Source: Rhodococcus sp. (in: high G+C Gram-positive bacteria)
Lineage (GTDB): Bacteria; Actinomycetota; Actinomycetes; Mycobacteriales; Mycobacteriaceae
Assembly: GCF_023264675.1 (NCBI RefSeq)
Contig: NZ_JAHFVG010000010.1
Coordinates: forward strand, 1 to 64,000
Length of the DNA: 64,000 nucleotides
Direction: 5' to 3'
Shown piece after piece: positions 1 through 9,401 of the stretch. The notes below the pieces were generated by a model that was not told the origin of the DNA, ran no database searches, and worked only from the letters and a program-made list of their open reading frames with translations. The translations under genes and the position numbers were made by a program. How positions within the stretch are numbered: position 1 is the first letter of the stretch; each line of letters opens with the position of its first letter.

Positions 1-1135
1 GGGTCCCGGCCATGCACAGCGCGCCGAGCAGTGAGAACTCGAACATCGGGAACGGCAGAGTCGCGCCGGATTCGGGGAGGTAATGCAGCGCGGTGCCCGA
101 GGTCGATGGCGTGCCGGTGAGGGCGTCGATCAGATAGGGCAGCCACACCGTCAGCGCGACCAGTCCGGAGATGGCAGCAATCGCGACGAACCTGACGGCG
201 ACGGGAATCGCGGCCCGCCACGTCTTCTGGGCACGGATGCCGAGAATTGCCGATACGACGGCCATCAGCGTGACGGCGAATGCAGCCAGCCCGAGGTAGA
301 GGGTGTAGAACGTCGCGGCGAGTCCGAGGAACAAGCCGGTGCCCACGACCGCTCCCCAGCCCCAGTTCTTGGGTGCTGTGGCCTGTGGCATCAATGGACC
401 ATTGGAGCCGTCTGACCGTTGCGATGGTCCATTCATGCCGACAGCGGAAGTCCGATTCAGCGCACCCCACGCGAGGATGAGGGCCGGCGCGATCAGCAGA
501 GCGATGACCGCGCTGTATGCCTCGGGGGAGGCATAGGCGACGACGATTGCCGTGGTGACCGCGCTGACGGCAACGGCCAGATCTGCACGGATCAGTTGCT
601 TCCACAATGTGAAGGCCAGTACGGCGGTGACGGCGAGGAACCCGATTGCGAACGGCTTGAACACTTCCCAGCCATCCATGCCGAGTAGATTCCCGACGCG
701 TCCGCCGATCCAGAACCATCCGGCAGGGTAGAACGGCGGAATATCCTGGTACGTCATATCGCGCAGGGCGGCCGAGTCGGTGAGCCGCGTCAGATACTCG
801 GTGCGAAACTCCTGGTCGACGGAGATGCCGAACAAGTACAGCTTCGTTGCGGCCAAGGGCATTCCGAGGGTGACCGTCACGAATCCTGACAGTCCGCCCC
901 ACGTCAGAACTTTGGCCAACCACTCCAGTGTGCCGCGGCGGTACAGAATGATTGCCGCGGCGAAGGCGACCGCGCACACCACCTGGCCGAGAGTGGTCAA
1001 TGCGCGAGTGACGTTGGACGAGTTGAACGCCGGCCACTCGACCAGCGAGAAGGCGTACAACCCGACCGCCGCCACCACTACGGCGACGAGAGCGGCCAGT
1101 AGGCCGTCGACAGCCGCTACGACCGCTCGTTTCAT
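1..1135 (-). CDS. aftA: Arabinofuranosyltransferase AftA, N-terminal part (cut by window edge)
   Basis: Reading leftwards from the ATG at 1135, the frame stays open to base 1, giving about 378 residues of a polytopic membrane protein. AftA-type proteins transfer the first arabinofuranose from decaprenyl-phosphoryl-arabinose onto galactan. The stretch DQEFRTEYLTRLTDS followed by DIPPFYPAGWFW in an extracytoplasmic loop, with hydrophobic segments on both sides, matches AftA/Emb-type GT-C enzymes. The ATG directly abuts the dprE2 stop codon, and the order dprE1-dprE2-aftA is the one in M. tuberculosis (Rv3790-Rv3792), so the gene is co-transcribed with the enzymes that make its donor. The C-terminal part lies outside the window. 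Confidence 0.9.
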   Translation of the reverse strand, partial: MKRAVVAAVDGLLAALVAVVVAAVGLYAFSLVEWPAFNSSNVTRALTTLGQVVCAVAFAAAIILYRRGTLEWLAKVLTWGGLSGFVTVTLGMPLAATKLYLFGISVDQEFRTEYLTRLTDSAALRDMTYQDIPPFYPAGWFWIGGRVGNLLGMDGWEVFKPFAIGFLAVTAVLAFTLWKQLIRADLAVAVSAVTTAIVVAYASPEAYSAVIALLIAPALILAWGALNRTSAVGMNGPSQRSDGSNGPLMPQATAPKNWGWGAVVGTGLFLGLAATFYTLYLGLAAFAVTLMAVVSAILGIRAQKTWRAAIPVAVRFVAIAAISGLVALTVWLPYLIDALTGTPSTSGTALHYLPESGATLPFPMFEFSLLGALCMAGT

Positions 1136-1900
1136 CTAGATGGGGAGCTTGCGGAAGATCGGACGCGGGACGTGCCGCAGCGCGATCATCACGAAGCGGA
1201 AGGGGCCCGGTGCCCAGACCAGATCCTTGCCCTTCTGCGACGCGGACACCGCCAACTTGGCGATGTCTTCCTTGTCGACCGTCAGCGGTGCTTCCTTGAC
1301 GTGGGCGCTGAACTTGGTGCGCACCATGCCGGGACGGATGACGGTGACGCGTGGGCCGAACTCGCGCAGTGCCTCGCCGAGCCCCAGGTAGAAGCCGTCG
1401 AGACCTGCTTTGGTAGATCCGTAGACGAAGTTGGAACGACGCACGCGCTCACCGGCGACCGAGGACATGACGATGATGCGGCCGTAGGCCTGCTCCTTCA
1501 TCTTCTGGCCGAGGAGAACACCGACCGACACCGATGCGGTGTAGTTGATGTTGGCGGTGAGCACTGCTTTGCGCTGGTCCTGCCATAGCTGTTCCGCGTC
1601 GAAGTCCACCGCGAACGCGACGATGGCGACGTCGACGTCGCCTTTGGACCAGGCCTCGTCGATGACCTTCGCGTGTGCCTCGGTGTCGAGCGCATCGAAG
1701 TCGATGACGTCGACGGCCTTGGCGCCCTTGGCTTTCAGCTGCGCGACGGAGGCGTCGCGGAGAGGGTCGTTCGGCAGCGCTGCGAGGATTACGCGGGCCG
1801 GTGACTTCGACAGGTACTCCTCGGTGATGGCGAGACCGATCTCGCTGGTTCCACCGAGTACGAGAATGGTCTGCGGGTTCCCCACAGCGTCGATCGTCAC
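1136..1900 (-). CDS. dprE2: Decaprenylphospho-beta-D-erythro-pentofuranosid-2-ulose 2-reductase DprE2
   Basis: A short-chain dehydrogenase of 254 residues, the same length as I recall for the M. tuberculosis enzyme. It reduces the 2-keto intermediate made by DprE1 to decaprenyl-phosphoryl-arabinose with NADH. The N-terminal Rossmann loop GGTSEIG and the catalytic YGSTK (YxxxK) are both present. I chose the GTG at 1900 because its GTGA overlaps the dprE1 stop, which gives [10 protein letters not shown] at the N terminus; the longer open frame upstream only runs inside dprE1. aftA follows with no gap, so this is a three-gene operon. The C terminus is basic and hydrophobic ([10 protein letters not shown]). 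Confidence 0.95.
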   Translation of the reverse strand: MTIDAVGNPQTILVLGGTSEIGLAITEEYLSKSPARVILAALPNDPLRDASVAQLKAKGAKAVDVIDFDALDTEAHAKVIDEAWSKGDVDVAIVAFAVDFDAEQLWQDQRKAVLTANINYTASVSVGVLLGQKMKEQAYGRIIVMSSVAGERVRRSNFVYGSTKAGLDGFYLGLGEALREFGPRVTVIRPGMVRTKFSAHVKEAPLTVDKEDIAKLAVSASQKGKDLVWAPGPFRFVMIALRHVPRPIFRKLPI

Positions 1901-3348
1901 AACAATTCCAACCTTCTGGCCATATCGGAGGCGAAAACGCCTGTGGGGTCTACGGATCGACGAGTCTTGATCCAATCGTCGATCTTCGGGTACATCGCGT
2001 GGAAGGTCTCGGCGTCGGTGCGCGAATCCTTGGCGGTGTAGAGGCGACCGCCGAATTCGAGGACGCGCTTGTCGAGTTCGCGGACCATCTCGTTGAGTCC
2101 GGCCTTGATCGGGAAGTCCATCGCGACGTTCCAGCCGGCCATCGGGAAGCTCAGCGGCGCTTTGTTTCCCGGTCCGAACAGCTTGAAAACGTTCAGCGCC
2201 GAGTACTGGCCGGAGCGCTGAATGAATCTGATGATGTCCTTGAATTCTTCGAGTGCCTCGGTAGGAACCAGGAACTGGTACTGAAGGAATCCCTTGGGGC
2301 CGTAGCCGCGATTCCACTCACCGACGAGATCGAGCGGGTGATAGAACTGCGTGAGATTCTGGACCTTGCCGGTGTAATTCCCGCCCATGCGGTAGTAAGC
2401 CTCGCCGATCACGCTCATCGACAACTTGTTCAGACCGCTGATCGGGAAGACGTCCGGCACCGTCAGCAACTGAGGCGCGTCGAACTTCAGCGGGTCCTTC
2501 TGCAGTTTGGCCGGCAGTTCGTCGAATTTCGCCAATGAACCACGCGTGATCGTCGCGCGTCCGAGCTTGGGCGGCCCGCTCATGACGTCGAACCACGCAC
2601 TCGAGTACGTGTAGTTGTCCTCGGTACCGTCCTGGTGAGCGGCGACCGTCTCGTCGAGGCTCTCGGTGCGGATGCCGTCGTTGAGGAAGTAAGCAGTCTC
2701 CGTCGGCGTCATCTCGATCGTCGCCCGCAGGATGATGCCCGTCAGACCATTGCCGCCGACCGTCGCCCAGAAAAGCTTCGCGTTCTTGCCCGACGGCGTC
2801 AGATGCCGGATTTGACCGTCCGCGGTGAGCAACTGCATCGAGCGAACGTGGTTGCCGAAGCTACCGGCGCTGTGATGGTTCTTGCCGTGGATGTCGCAGC
2901 CGATCGCTCCACCGATGGTGACCTGGCGGGTGCCCGGGAGCACCGGAACCCACAGGCCGAACGGGAGTGCAGCGCGCATCAGCTGATCGAGGCTGACGCC
3001 GCCGTCGAGATCGACGATGCGAGTCGAAGCGTCGATGCTGTAGATCCGGTTGAGCGACGTCATGTCGATGACGAGCCCGCCGGAGTTCTGAGCATTGTCG
3101 CCGTACGACCGACCCAGACCGCGAGCGATGACGCCGCGCCGGAGGTGGGACGGCTTGCTGTCGTTCTGCTCGGCAACCTGCTTGACCGCGTTCGCGATGA
3201 GCTCGGGGTCGGAAGTGGCGAGCACCTCACCGGTGGAAGGGGCGGTACGCCCGAAACCGGAGATCGTGCGGGTCTGCGTGGGTAGCGGCGCAGTGTTCCC
3301 GGCCTGTGGTTCCAGGGGGAAGAGGGCGTCGTCGGCTGTCGTGGACAT
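1897..3348 (-). CDS. dprE1: Decaprenylphosphoryl-beta-D-ribose 2-oxidase DprE1
   Basis: FAD-dependent oxidase (VAO family, 483 residues) that oxidises decaprenyl-phosphoryl-ribose, the first half of the epimerisation to the arabinan donor. The FAD-binding half contains [15 protein letters not shown] and [16 protein letters not shown]. The C terminus [10 protein letters not shown] is identical to the M. tuberculosis protein as I remember it. The start at 3348 gives [14 protein letters not shown]; the frame stays open further upstream but that part does not resemble the family. Residue 409 is alanine ([13 protein letters not shown] codon at 2122-2124), where M. tuberculosis DprE1 has Cys387 (GWNICVDFP), the residue attacked by benzothiazinones. 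First gene of the dprE1-dprE2-aftA operon. Confidence 0.95.
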   Translation of the reverse strand: MSTTADDALFPLEPQAGNTAPLPTQTRTISGFGRTAPSTGEVLATSDPELIANAVKQVAEQNDSKPSHLRRGVIARGLGRSYGDNAQNSGGLVIDMTSLNRIYSIDASTRIVDLDGGVSLDQLMRAALPFGLWVPVLPGTRQVTIGGAIGCDIHGKNHHSAGSFGNHVRSMQLLTADGQIRHLTPSGKNAKLFWATVGGNGLTGIILRATIEMTPTETAYFLNDGIRTESLDETVAAHQDGTEDNYTYSSAWFDVMSGPPKLGRATITRGSLAKFDELPAKLQKDPLKFDAPQLLTVPDVFPISGLNKLSMSVIGEAYYRMGGNYTGKVQNLTQFYHPLDLVGEWNRGYGPKGFLQYQFLVPTEALEEFKDIIRFIQRSGQYSALNVFKLFGPGNKAPLSFPMAGWNVAMDFPIKAGLNEMVRELDKRVLEFGGRLYTAKDSRTDAETFHAMYPKIDDWIKTRRSVDPTGVFASDMARRLELL

Positions 3349-3545
3349 CGGGTTAGAGGGTACCCGCTCTCGACGAAACATCGAGCGGTGCTCGTCTCCA
3401 CAGTTCGAAAATGAACTCAGAAGCCCCAAGGTCATTCCCATGACTAGCTCGAGGAGCGCTCCTGTTGACGGGGCTTGCCGACCACGTAGTCTTCGTATCC
3501 AATCGGCATTGAGTCGTACCGGTACTTCCGGCAAGGGGATTAAGC
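3349..3545. promoter_or_regulatory. Divergent intergenic region between dprE1 and the defence-like island
   Basis: These 197 bp must carry the promoters for dprE1 (leftwards) and for the S-4TM gene (rightwards). An AAGGGGA ribosome-binding site lies just before the GTG at 3546. I see no clear palindrome or flanking repeat that would mark the island boundary. Confidence 0.4.
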
Positions 3546-4457
3546 GTGAGTCAAGTTGAACCGTGGAAGTCATCGGCTGTAAACGAACTCCAGACCCAGC
3601 CGGCCGTGCTGAGCCGGCTGCACGCGGCGTTCTACTTGCACGGCGTAAGCCACCGCATTCTCGCAGCCAGGTACATAATCGCTATTCTTACGACAGCCGC
3701 CGCCACTACGGTAGCAATCGCAGGAGTATCAACCTCGCTGATGGCCTGGTTGGGCGGAGCGGGCACGGTTGTCGTAAGTGTCGTGACGGTTGTAGGCCAG
3801 AATCGCACTGAAATGGGTGCGAAGGTGCAGGACGAATTCGATCGAGCTGTCTATGGCCTGGTGAGGCCCGACACTTCGTCGCAATTTTCAATCGAGGCTG
3901 TTATCAGGTGGTCCGACAAGTATCAAGGACCATCTAGGCAAGACTGGTATGCGGATGTGTGCGGTCTTCCCCGTTCGTACGGTGCGCTTTTATGTCAACG
4001 CCAGAATCTGCAATGGGATGGGCCTTTGCGTGCTACATGGGTCAACGCCAACATCACGGCGCTCTCTGTCTGGATCGTTGCAGGTCTGGTAGTTGCGATC
4101 GAAGGTGACTGGACTGTCCGTGATCTTGGTCGGTTGTGGTTGCTTCCGGGGCTATCGCTCCCTGTCCTCCTGATACTGGTTATATACAATAATCGCAGGG
4201 TGATTCAGGCAAAAGCTGCTCTCGCAATACGGGTGTCCCAAATTCTGAGCACGGTTCCTTCGGGGCCGCAGAATAGTCTTACCGACCAGGACGATAACCT
4301 TTTGATGGGGGAGGTCGAGTCGATCCAGCAGCAAATCACCGCTTTGAGAGCTAAGGCCGGGCGCGTACCGAACTGGATGTTTCAACGTCGCCAGGCGCGC
4401 GATCAAGTAGCGACGACCAGAGCAGTGAATGAAATTGTAAGGAGAATCAGAACCTGA
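3546..4457 (+). CDS. S-4TM family predicted pore-forming effector
   Basis: A 303-residue membrane protein with two pairs of hydrophobic helices (about 42-61, 66-84, 168-186 and 196-214) around a soluble loop. The loop carries VQDEFD (94-99), DWY (133-135) and CQRQNLQWD (150-158), which I recognise as the conserved signature of the S-4TM family. That family was described in SMODS (CD-NTase) conflict systems, where it is predicted to form membrane pores in infected cells. The C-terminal tail (about 230-303) is charged and probably cytoplasmic. GTG start with AAGGGGA seven bases upstream. The gene converges with the four-gene minus-strand operon, with only 10 bp between the stop codons, and shares its lower GC. 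I see no CD-NTase nearby, so what triggers it is unknown. Confidence 0.7.
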   Translation: MSQVEPWKSSAVNELQTQPAVLSRLHAAFYLHGVSHRILAARYIIAILTTAAATTVAIAGVSTSLMAWLGGAGTVVVSVVTVVGQNRTEMGAKVQDEFDRAVYGLVRPDTSSQFSIEAVIRWSDKYQGPSRQDWYADVCGLPRSYGALLCQRQNLQWDGPLRATWVNANITALSVWIVAGLVVAIEGDWTVRDLGRLWLLPGLSLPVLLILVIYNNRRVIQAKAALAIRVSQILSTVPSGPQNSLTDQDDNLLMGEVESIQQQITALRAKAGRVPNWMFQRRQARDQVATTRAVNEIVRRIRT

Positions 4458-4467
4458 AATGCAACGT

Positions 4468-5475
4468 CTATAACTGGTTTAAGCTATCTGGATTCATAAT
4501 TGAATTCAGTATCTTCTGGTTAACTGTAATTTCAGTACGAAGACTGTATATCGGACCTTGTGCAGCGCAATCGATTTCACTATCGTCTGCGGTGTCGGCG
4601 AATCCGCTCACTCTCCAGACTGTGACGCTGGGATAGCGATTGAAAGCACTGATCATTGCGCAGAGAGCCAGAATTTTCGGTCCAAACGGCAAAAGAGTAA
4701 CCCGGGATCCGCGGATTAACCCCCGTACAAGCTCATCGATGATGAAGTACGTTTCGAAAGGGTCATTGACAGGATAGTAAACAATCTTGGGTCGAGGCGT
4801 CGAATCGAGAAGCGATCGATTCGACTCTCCAACAGCGCGGTCGTATCGTTGATCTGACGACCGCGGGCTAAGAGCCCAGATGCGCGCCGCATCTAAAAAT
4901 TCGGCGGCCCCCACAGCGCGCTCTGGCTCGTAGCCGAGGCCAACAACGAGCGCCGAAGGAAGCGCCGGGTTGTCACTCCACCCAGACAACTCCACACAAA
5001 CTGGCTCGGATATGTCCGCGCTAGCGTTATTTGCGGTAGGCTCTCGAAACTCCGCTGGAGCATACAAGAAATCTACGCGGACACGGTCAGCACCAACACC
5101 TGAAGCTATCCCAAGAAGGCAGTTTGCAATTCTTACCCTGGTCATGCTTGAGATATCGATTCCGATACGTAGATCCTTCGGTTTTTGGACGAGCGCCGCC
5201 TTAATTTGGGAAGCGATCAAATCCTTGATTTCACCGTCGGAGGATTCAAATATGACAAATCCGGCCGCTGACAGCCGTATGCGATTCTCTTCATACGATG
5301 CAGAGTGACGTCGATCGAATGCCGCCGCAAGTTTTACTGTCGCATTGGCGCTGAGTTCCAGGCCAACATGGGACGATCTGTTTTCATATCCTAAAGACAC
5401 GATCAACATGTCATAAATGGCGGGGTCGGAATCTGTCTTGTCGAAGACCGAGATAGTTGGAATGCTAAAAATCAT
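4468..5475 (-). CDS. Unrecognised protein with duplicated LGYE-motif Rossmann-like halves
   Basis: I do not recognise a named family. The roughly 335-residue protein looks internally duplicated: each half opens with a hydrophobic strand and an LGYE motif (IVSLGYENR at 25-33, VVGLGYEPE at 177-185). The first half continues with IGIDISSMTR (104-113). The second continues with IVYYPVNDPFETY and TLLPFGPKILALCAM, an alternation typical of Rossmann-like nucleotide-binding folds. There is no signal peptide or membrane helix. It is the last gene of the operon. The ATG at 5475 lies inside the ATPase coding end (11-nt overlap); GTG 5484 and TTG 5505 are alternatives. Sensor or nucleotide-processing effector are possible roles, both inference. 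Confidence 0.65.
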   Translation of the reverse strand: MIFSIPTISVFDKTDSDPAIYDMLIVSLGYENRSSHVGLELSANATVKLAAAFDRRHSASYEENRIRLSAAGFVIFESSDGEIKDLIASQIKAALVQKPKDLRIGIDISSMTRVRIANCLLGIASGVGADRVRVDFLYAPAEFREPTANNASADISEPVCVELSGWSDNPALPSALVVGLGYEPERAVGAAEFLDAARIWALSPRSSDQRYDRAVGESNRSLLDSTPRPKIVYYPVNDPFETYFIIDELVRGLIRGSRVTLLPFGPKILALCAMISAFNRYPSVTVWRVSGFADTADDSEIDCAAQGPIYSLRTEITVNQKILNSIMNPDSLNQL

Positions 5476-7336
5476 TAGTATCACCGAGCTCCATCTGGCC
5501 CTCAAGGGTGACCGATCGCCGTTTCAGTATTGTGCTCAAAGAAATCGCTCTCATCTGGAGGATGGGTATCTCGTAGTAGGGACTTAGCACATACGATATC
5601 CTGAACCTTTTGCCCCTAAGCGACGACAACATCGGGCTTGCATCAGAGTCGGGAACATAAACAATTGCTCCAGCATTCAGCGATTTCCCAATTATGTCTA
5701 TAATCCAGTCGGGTGCCTTAGAGTCAACGATGAACGAGCCTACTGGGTCAGGTGTAAAGCTATCACGAACGACTTGGTCGAAAACAAACAAGCCAATCTC
5801 ATCGAGAATCGAGAGAACGCCACGAAATGATTTAGGAGACATTGGGGTTGGTATAGTTTTAAGCAAAGCGCGAAATCTATCGGATACCTGTTGAATTTCG
5901 TGAGATTGTAGGGATGCGGGAACCCTCCGGTCCTTTTCATCAACCTGAATTAACAACTGGGAGACGACACCTATTAGCCATCTCGGATTTCCTTCAGACA
6001 TTGCAAACAAGGCACGCGAACCGGCGTACAGAGCAGGTGCGCGCCGGCCGCGGACTCTACGTCTAGTGTTTTCGTGCACTGAATCTGGGGTTCGGAATGT
6101 CGTGCGAACCGCAACCAGAGACCGAAGCTTTCTAACGTTCTTATCCATTATTTCTGAGGGAAGTTCGTGTAAACGCTCAATGTCGATGTCTCGATCATCT
6201 ATATATTTTTGAAAGCTTTGATCAGAGTCATATAGTTTTCGGAATTGCATACCAACTCGCGATTTCGGGCCGTACGCGCGGAAGCCATCGCCGCTGTCCG
6301 CGTGTTCACGCGCAAATTCCGATTCACCAAGTATCCGATCTGCATCCGTCATCTCCCAACCGTCAATACCTAGCATCTGGCCGAATAGCGCATCGCAGAA
6401 ATCCTTGGAGTCGTTGGGGTTGGCGTATGTTAAGTTAATCTCGTCATGATCATGACCTGGCATTGCAGACGACGGGTCGGAAAGTACAGTATGTTCCCTG
6501 CTGTATGGGCTGATTGACAGCTTGAAAAGCAGCCGTTCGTCAACGCTACGCAGGGCGCGAAACAGCTCTTCTCTAACAGATCCAGGAGCGAGTTCGAGCT
6601 CGTCGAATAATAGTGCCCACCGCTGACCTGAGGTTTCGGGTATTGCGATCTCGACTGCATCTAGAAATAGAGAGACGCAAGGTAAGAAGCTCAAATGGAG
6701 AGACTGTGCCGAGGATAGTCGTTCGGTTCTGCCCGTAATGCCGAGAACAAGCTCACGATTGGCGAATGAGTTCAGCTGTGAAAGGCGATTTCTTAAAGCG
6801 AACTGGAGGCCAGTCAAACTTGGTATGTCAACTTCCAGGTGCCATGAACCTCCCAACATATCAGAGATGTCGGATTCCGATATTTTCGATATCTCAATTT
6901 GTCTAAACCCTGTTTTGCTGGTTGTCTTTCGGTTATTGCGATAGCTTAGAGAGGTTACGCAGGCCAATAAGACACTGGTCGTGAAGGAGGCTCGAACGAT
7001 CAACAGGGCTTCCGCGGAAGTCAAGCCACCTTCGGTAAGGGAGGTTAACTGGCTTTGCCAGGATATATCAGTGGGTATAAAAACCCCTGTATAGTCGACC
7101 TTGGCTCGGTAGTCTTCGGCGTCAATGTGGTTCCAGGCGTTAAGAGCAGCAGGCTGCAACATCTTTAGAAGTGTCGTTTTTCCACTGCCGCGTGGACCGA
7201 TAAGCAGATGATGTCGACGTTGAACTAGCCTAGAGAAGTGCCCTGGTGGCACAAAAGTTCGCGCCACGAGCGGCGCAGAGAGTGCGCGCGCATTAAATGA
7301 TTCAAATGGGCTCGGAGCTGAGTAGTTGATGCTCAC
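5465..7336 (-). CDS. ORC/CDC6-like AAA ATPase of a candidate defence operon
   Basis: A 623-residue P-loop ATPase. Walker A is GPRGSGKTT (47-55). Walker B is ALLFDELE (241-248), with Asp245 and Glu246 as expected catalytic acids. A sensor-1-like strand (LFKLSISPY) follows near 270. The N-terminal lead PFESFNARALSAPLVARTF before Walker A is the pattern I associate with bacterial ORC-CDC6-type AAA/STAND ATPases found in conflict islands. The C-terminal half (about 400-620) looks helical or winged-helix-like and may bind nucleic acid or partners. GTG start at 7336, whose GTGA overlaps the phosphoesterase stop, so translation is coupled. The likely role is the energy-dependent sensor or switch of the system; that is inference. 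Confidence 0.75.
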   Translation of the reverse strand: MSINYSAPSPFESFNARALSAPLVARTFVPPGHFSRLVQRRHHLLIGPRGSGKTTLLKMLQPAALNAWNHIDAEDYRAKVDYTGVFIPTDISWQSQLTSLTEGGLTSAEALLIVRASFTTSVLLACVTSLSYRNNRKTTSKTGFRQIEISKISESDISDMLGGSWHLEVDIPSLTGLQFALRNRLSQLNSFANRELVLGITGRTERLSSAQSLHLSFLPCVSLFLDAVEIAIPETSGQRWALLFDELELAPGSVREELFRALRSVDERLLFKLSISPYSREHTVLSDPSSAMPGHDHDEINLTYANPNDSKDFCDALFGQMLGIDGWEMTDADRILGESEFAREHADSGDGFRAYGPKSRVGMQFRKLYDSDQSFQKYIDDRDIDIERLHELPSEIMDKNVRKLRSLVAVRTTFRTPDSVHENTRRRVRGRRAPALYAGSRALFAMSEGNPRWLIGVVSQLLIQVDEKDRRVPASLQSHEIQQVSDRFRALLKTIPTPMSPKSFRGVLSILDEIGLFVFDQVVRDSFTPDPVGSFIVDSKAPDWIIDIIGKSLNAGAIVYVPDSDASPMLSSLRGKRFRISYVLSPYYEIPILQMRAISLSTILKRRSVTLEGQMELGDTNDF

Positions 7337-8532
7337 TTCTTTTTCCCTAACTGAGCTATCTGTCCGCTATCCTCGTCTGTGTGGATCTTGAAATCGTGGG
7401 TTTCGCGCAGACTTCTGAGGCAAACCCTTAGATCGCGCGGCATCAGATATCTGATCTGAGGTATTGCACTGCAAAGTTCATCCCACTCAATAAACCTCTC
7501 GTCAGCCGAGTCATAGAACTCGGCGATCTGGCTGGCCATCTCAATGCCCCCGGATCTGTTGCCAAATCCGCCAACGTTCGGCAGGCCTGCGTTCTTGGAG
7601 TTTGGGGTTTGGATTCCGACATTCGGAATCCAGTCCCATGCTTCGAACGTGGCTTGCACACCCGTGCCGGCATCAGGGTCAATTTCAAGGTCGATTATGT
7701 AAAACTGGTTGTTGGTCCGACTACTTATCTCGTCGTGGAGGGTTGCGGAGAAGGAGCCGGCAGAAAAAATGATAGGGGACCGAGCGCCCCCTTGTGCGTA
7801 AAGGATGTCGGGGAAATGGCGGTGTCCGTGAAGGAACACCCAATCCCCGTATGGTCCGTCATCCAGGATGCTGAGCAGCTTCTCGGCGCCGCGTATCTCG
7901 CTATTGTCTTGGTTATCAAACGAACCGAACTTGACGGGATGATGGTGGCAGATTGCTATGTTGAGATTTCGATGCCCCATGCTGTCTAACTCTTGTTCGA
8001 TAGCCTGACTCGTGCGGTCGCTAATGCGCCCGTGCATGTATTCCTCAGCTGTCCCGTGATAGGCGCTGGTGTTGATAAGAAGAATTCGATAGTCGGTATC
8101 GTCGAGGATTACGAAATTCCGCGCCCAATATTTATCGGCCAGTTCTGTTTCCGTCAACGGGTATTGTGGGGTCAAGCTTTGTAGCATGCCCCTTGCATCG
8201 AACTTGTTGTGTTGATGACGTGAGTCGAGATCGTGATTTCCGGAGACGATCAGTAGTCTCTCTGCGCTGGTTGCATCTTTGATTCTATTAAGCCATCGCC
8301 AGGAATACTGAGTTCCGGCAGGATCTGCTCTGTCGGAAATATCCCCACAGCAAACTACATAGTCCAATTTAGTCTCATGTAGTTCTATAAAATTAAGGAG
8401 ATCTGCGAACGGGTGCATGGCTGCAGAGTCTTCAGGACGCCCTACTTCCAGATAGGACGGTGGCCGGGTTACCTCTTTGCTGGGCGTGAATGCGTGGAGG
8501 TCACTAATAAGCAGAAGTTTCAATTCGCACAC
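7333..8532 (-). CDS. Calcineurin-like metallophosphoesterase
   Basis: A 399-residue protein with a complete binuclear-metal phosphoesterase motif set: DLH (11-13), GDISD (63-67), GNHD (98-101), HHHP (196-199) and HGHRH (235-239). Such enzymes hydrolyse phosphodiesters or monoesters, including cyclic nucleotides and DNA ends; the substrate here cannot be told. A C-terminal extension (about 300-399) goes beyond the catalytic fold and ends in a lysine-rich tail. GTG start at 8532, 13 nt inside the methyltransferase gene, and its stop overlaps the ATPase start. This places it in the centre of a coupled operon where it could be the nuclease or messenger-degrading component (inference). Confidence 0.8.
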   Translation of the reverse strand: MCELKLLLISDLHAFTPSKEVTRPPSYLEVGRPEDSAAMHPFADLLNFIELHETKLDYVVCCGDISDRADPAGTQYSWRWLNRIKDATSAERLLIVSGNHDLDSRHQHNKFDARGMLQSLTPQYPLTETELADKYWARNFVILDDTDYRILLINTSAYHGTAEEYMHGRISDRTSQAIEQELDSMGHRNLNIAICHHHPVKFGSFDNQDNSEIRGAEKLLSILDDGPYGDWVFLHGHRHFPDILYAQGGARSPIIFSAGSFSATLHDEISSRTNNQFYIIDLEIDPDAGTGVQATFEAWDWIPNVGIQTPNSKNAGLPNVGGFGNRSGGIEMASQIAEFYDSADERFIEWDELCSAIPQIRYLMPRDLRVCLRSLRETHDFKIHTDEDSGQIAQLGKKK

Positions 8533-9401
8533 AACATTCTATCTTTGTCGAGTTGTAAACTCGATATCCCGTTTTTGTCTGCTGAGGTAAAGCTCGATAA
8601 CTGAGCAGTGGACGCTGAGTTTGTAGCAAGGATTTCAATTGTGCGCATTCGTTTATCGTTGTTTGCAGCGATAGTTCTTTGGATTGACAAATGTAAGATG
8701 CCCCAATCCGATAGCGCCTCAAGTAATTCGGGTTCAGCAGAGTACGACAGGATGACTTTAACGCCACGATCGTCGAGATCATGCAGTCGAGCGATGAGTT
8801 TCTTCAACTGGGTCGCTGAGTATGAAGCGTAACCGTACTCGCCGTATCGAGGTCTTATCGCCGTGGCGTAGGGCGGATCGAGGTAAACAAGGTCGTTCCT
8901 TGTGGCCCGACTGGTCGCGCGTCGATAGTCCCAGGTTCGCAAGCTGGCGGTCTTTAGAATGCTTGCGCACTGCACGTATTCTTCGATCGTCGGCAGAGTT
9001 CCAGACCGCGAACCCATCGGAACATTGAATTGGCCCTGGCGATTCGTTCTGTAGATACCATTGAAACCGTATCTATTTAGGTAGAGAAACCGGATCGAGC
9101 GGTCGAATCTACTCATTGATGACGGATTGAGGGATCGAATTCTGTAGTACTCGCTGGTGAGTGGCTTCATTTCGGCAAGTGCGCAATGTGCAGCTCTGGG
9201 CTGTTCGCGGATTACTTGGTAGGCGGTGATCAGTTCCGAGTTTATATCGCTGATTACGGCGCGTTGCGGCAGAAGATCAAAGAACAGCGAGGCGGAGCCT
9301 GCGAAAGGCTCAAAGTATGTGTTGTAGCTGCTGGGTACGCACTCCATGAGCAGGGGCAGAAGTCTGCGCTTGCTACCCGCCCAGCGAATTACGGACCTCA
9401 C
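8520..9401 (-). CDS. Dam-type (D12 class) DNA N6-adenine methyltransferase
   Basis: About 293 residues with the D12/Dam order: SAM-binding IRWAGSK (5-11), FEPFAGSASLFF (30-41), NRYGFNGIYRTNRQGQFNVP (109-128) and the catalytic DPPY (175-178). These enzymes methylate the N6 of adenine; Dam itself acts at GATC, but the site here is not predictable. I prefer the GTG at 9401 because motif X then sits close to the N terminus as in Dam, and because a short leader ORF stops on it; the GTG at 9440 is an alternative. First structural gene of the island operon. No restriction endonuclease is recognisable nearby, so it may mark self DNA for the other three products. Confidence 0.85.
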   Translation of the reverse strand: MRSVIRWAGSKRRLLPLLMECVPSSYNTYFEPFAGSASLFFDLLPQRAVISDINSELITAYQVIREQPRAAHCALAEMKPLTSEYYRIRSLNPSSMSRFDRSIRFLYLNRYGFNGIYRTNRQGQFNVPMGSRSGTLPTIEEYVQCASILKTASLRTWDYRRATSRATRNDLVYLDPPYATAIRPRYGEYGYASYSATQLKKLIARLHDLDDRGVKVILSYSAEPELLEALSDWGILHLSIQRTIAANNDKRMRTIEILATNSASTAQLSSFTSADKNGISSLQLDKDRMLCAN

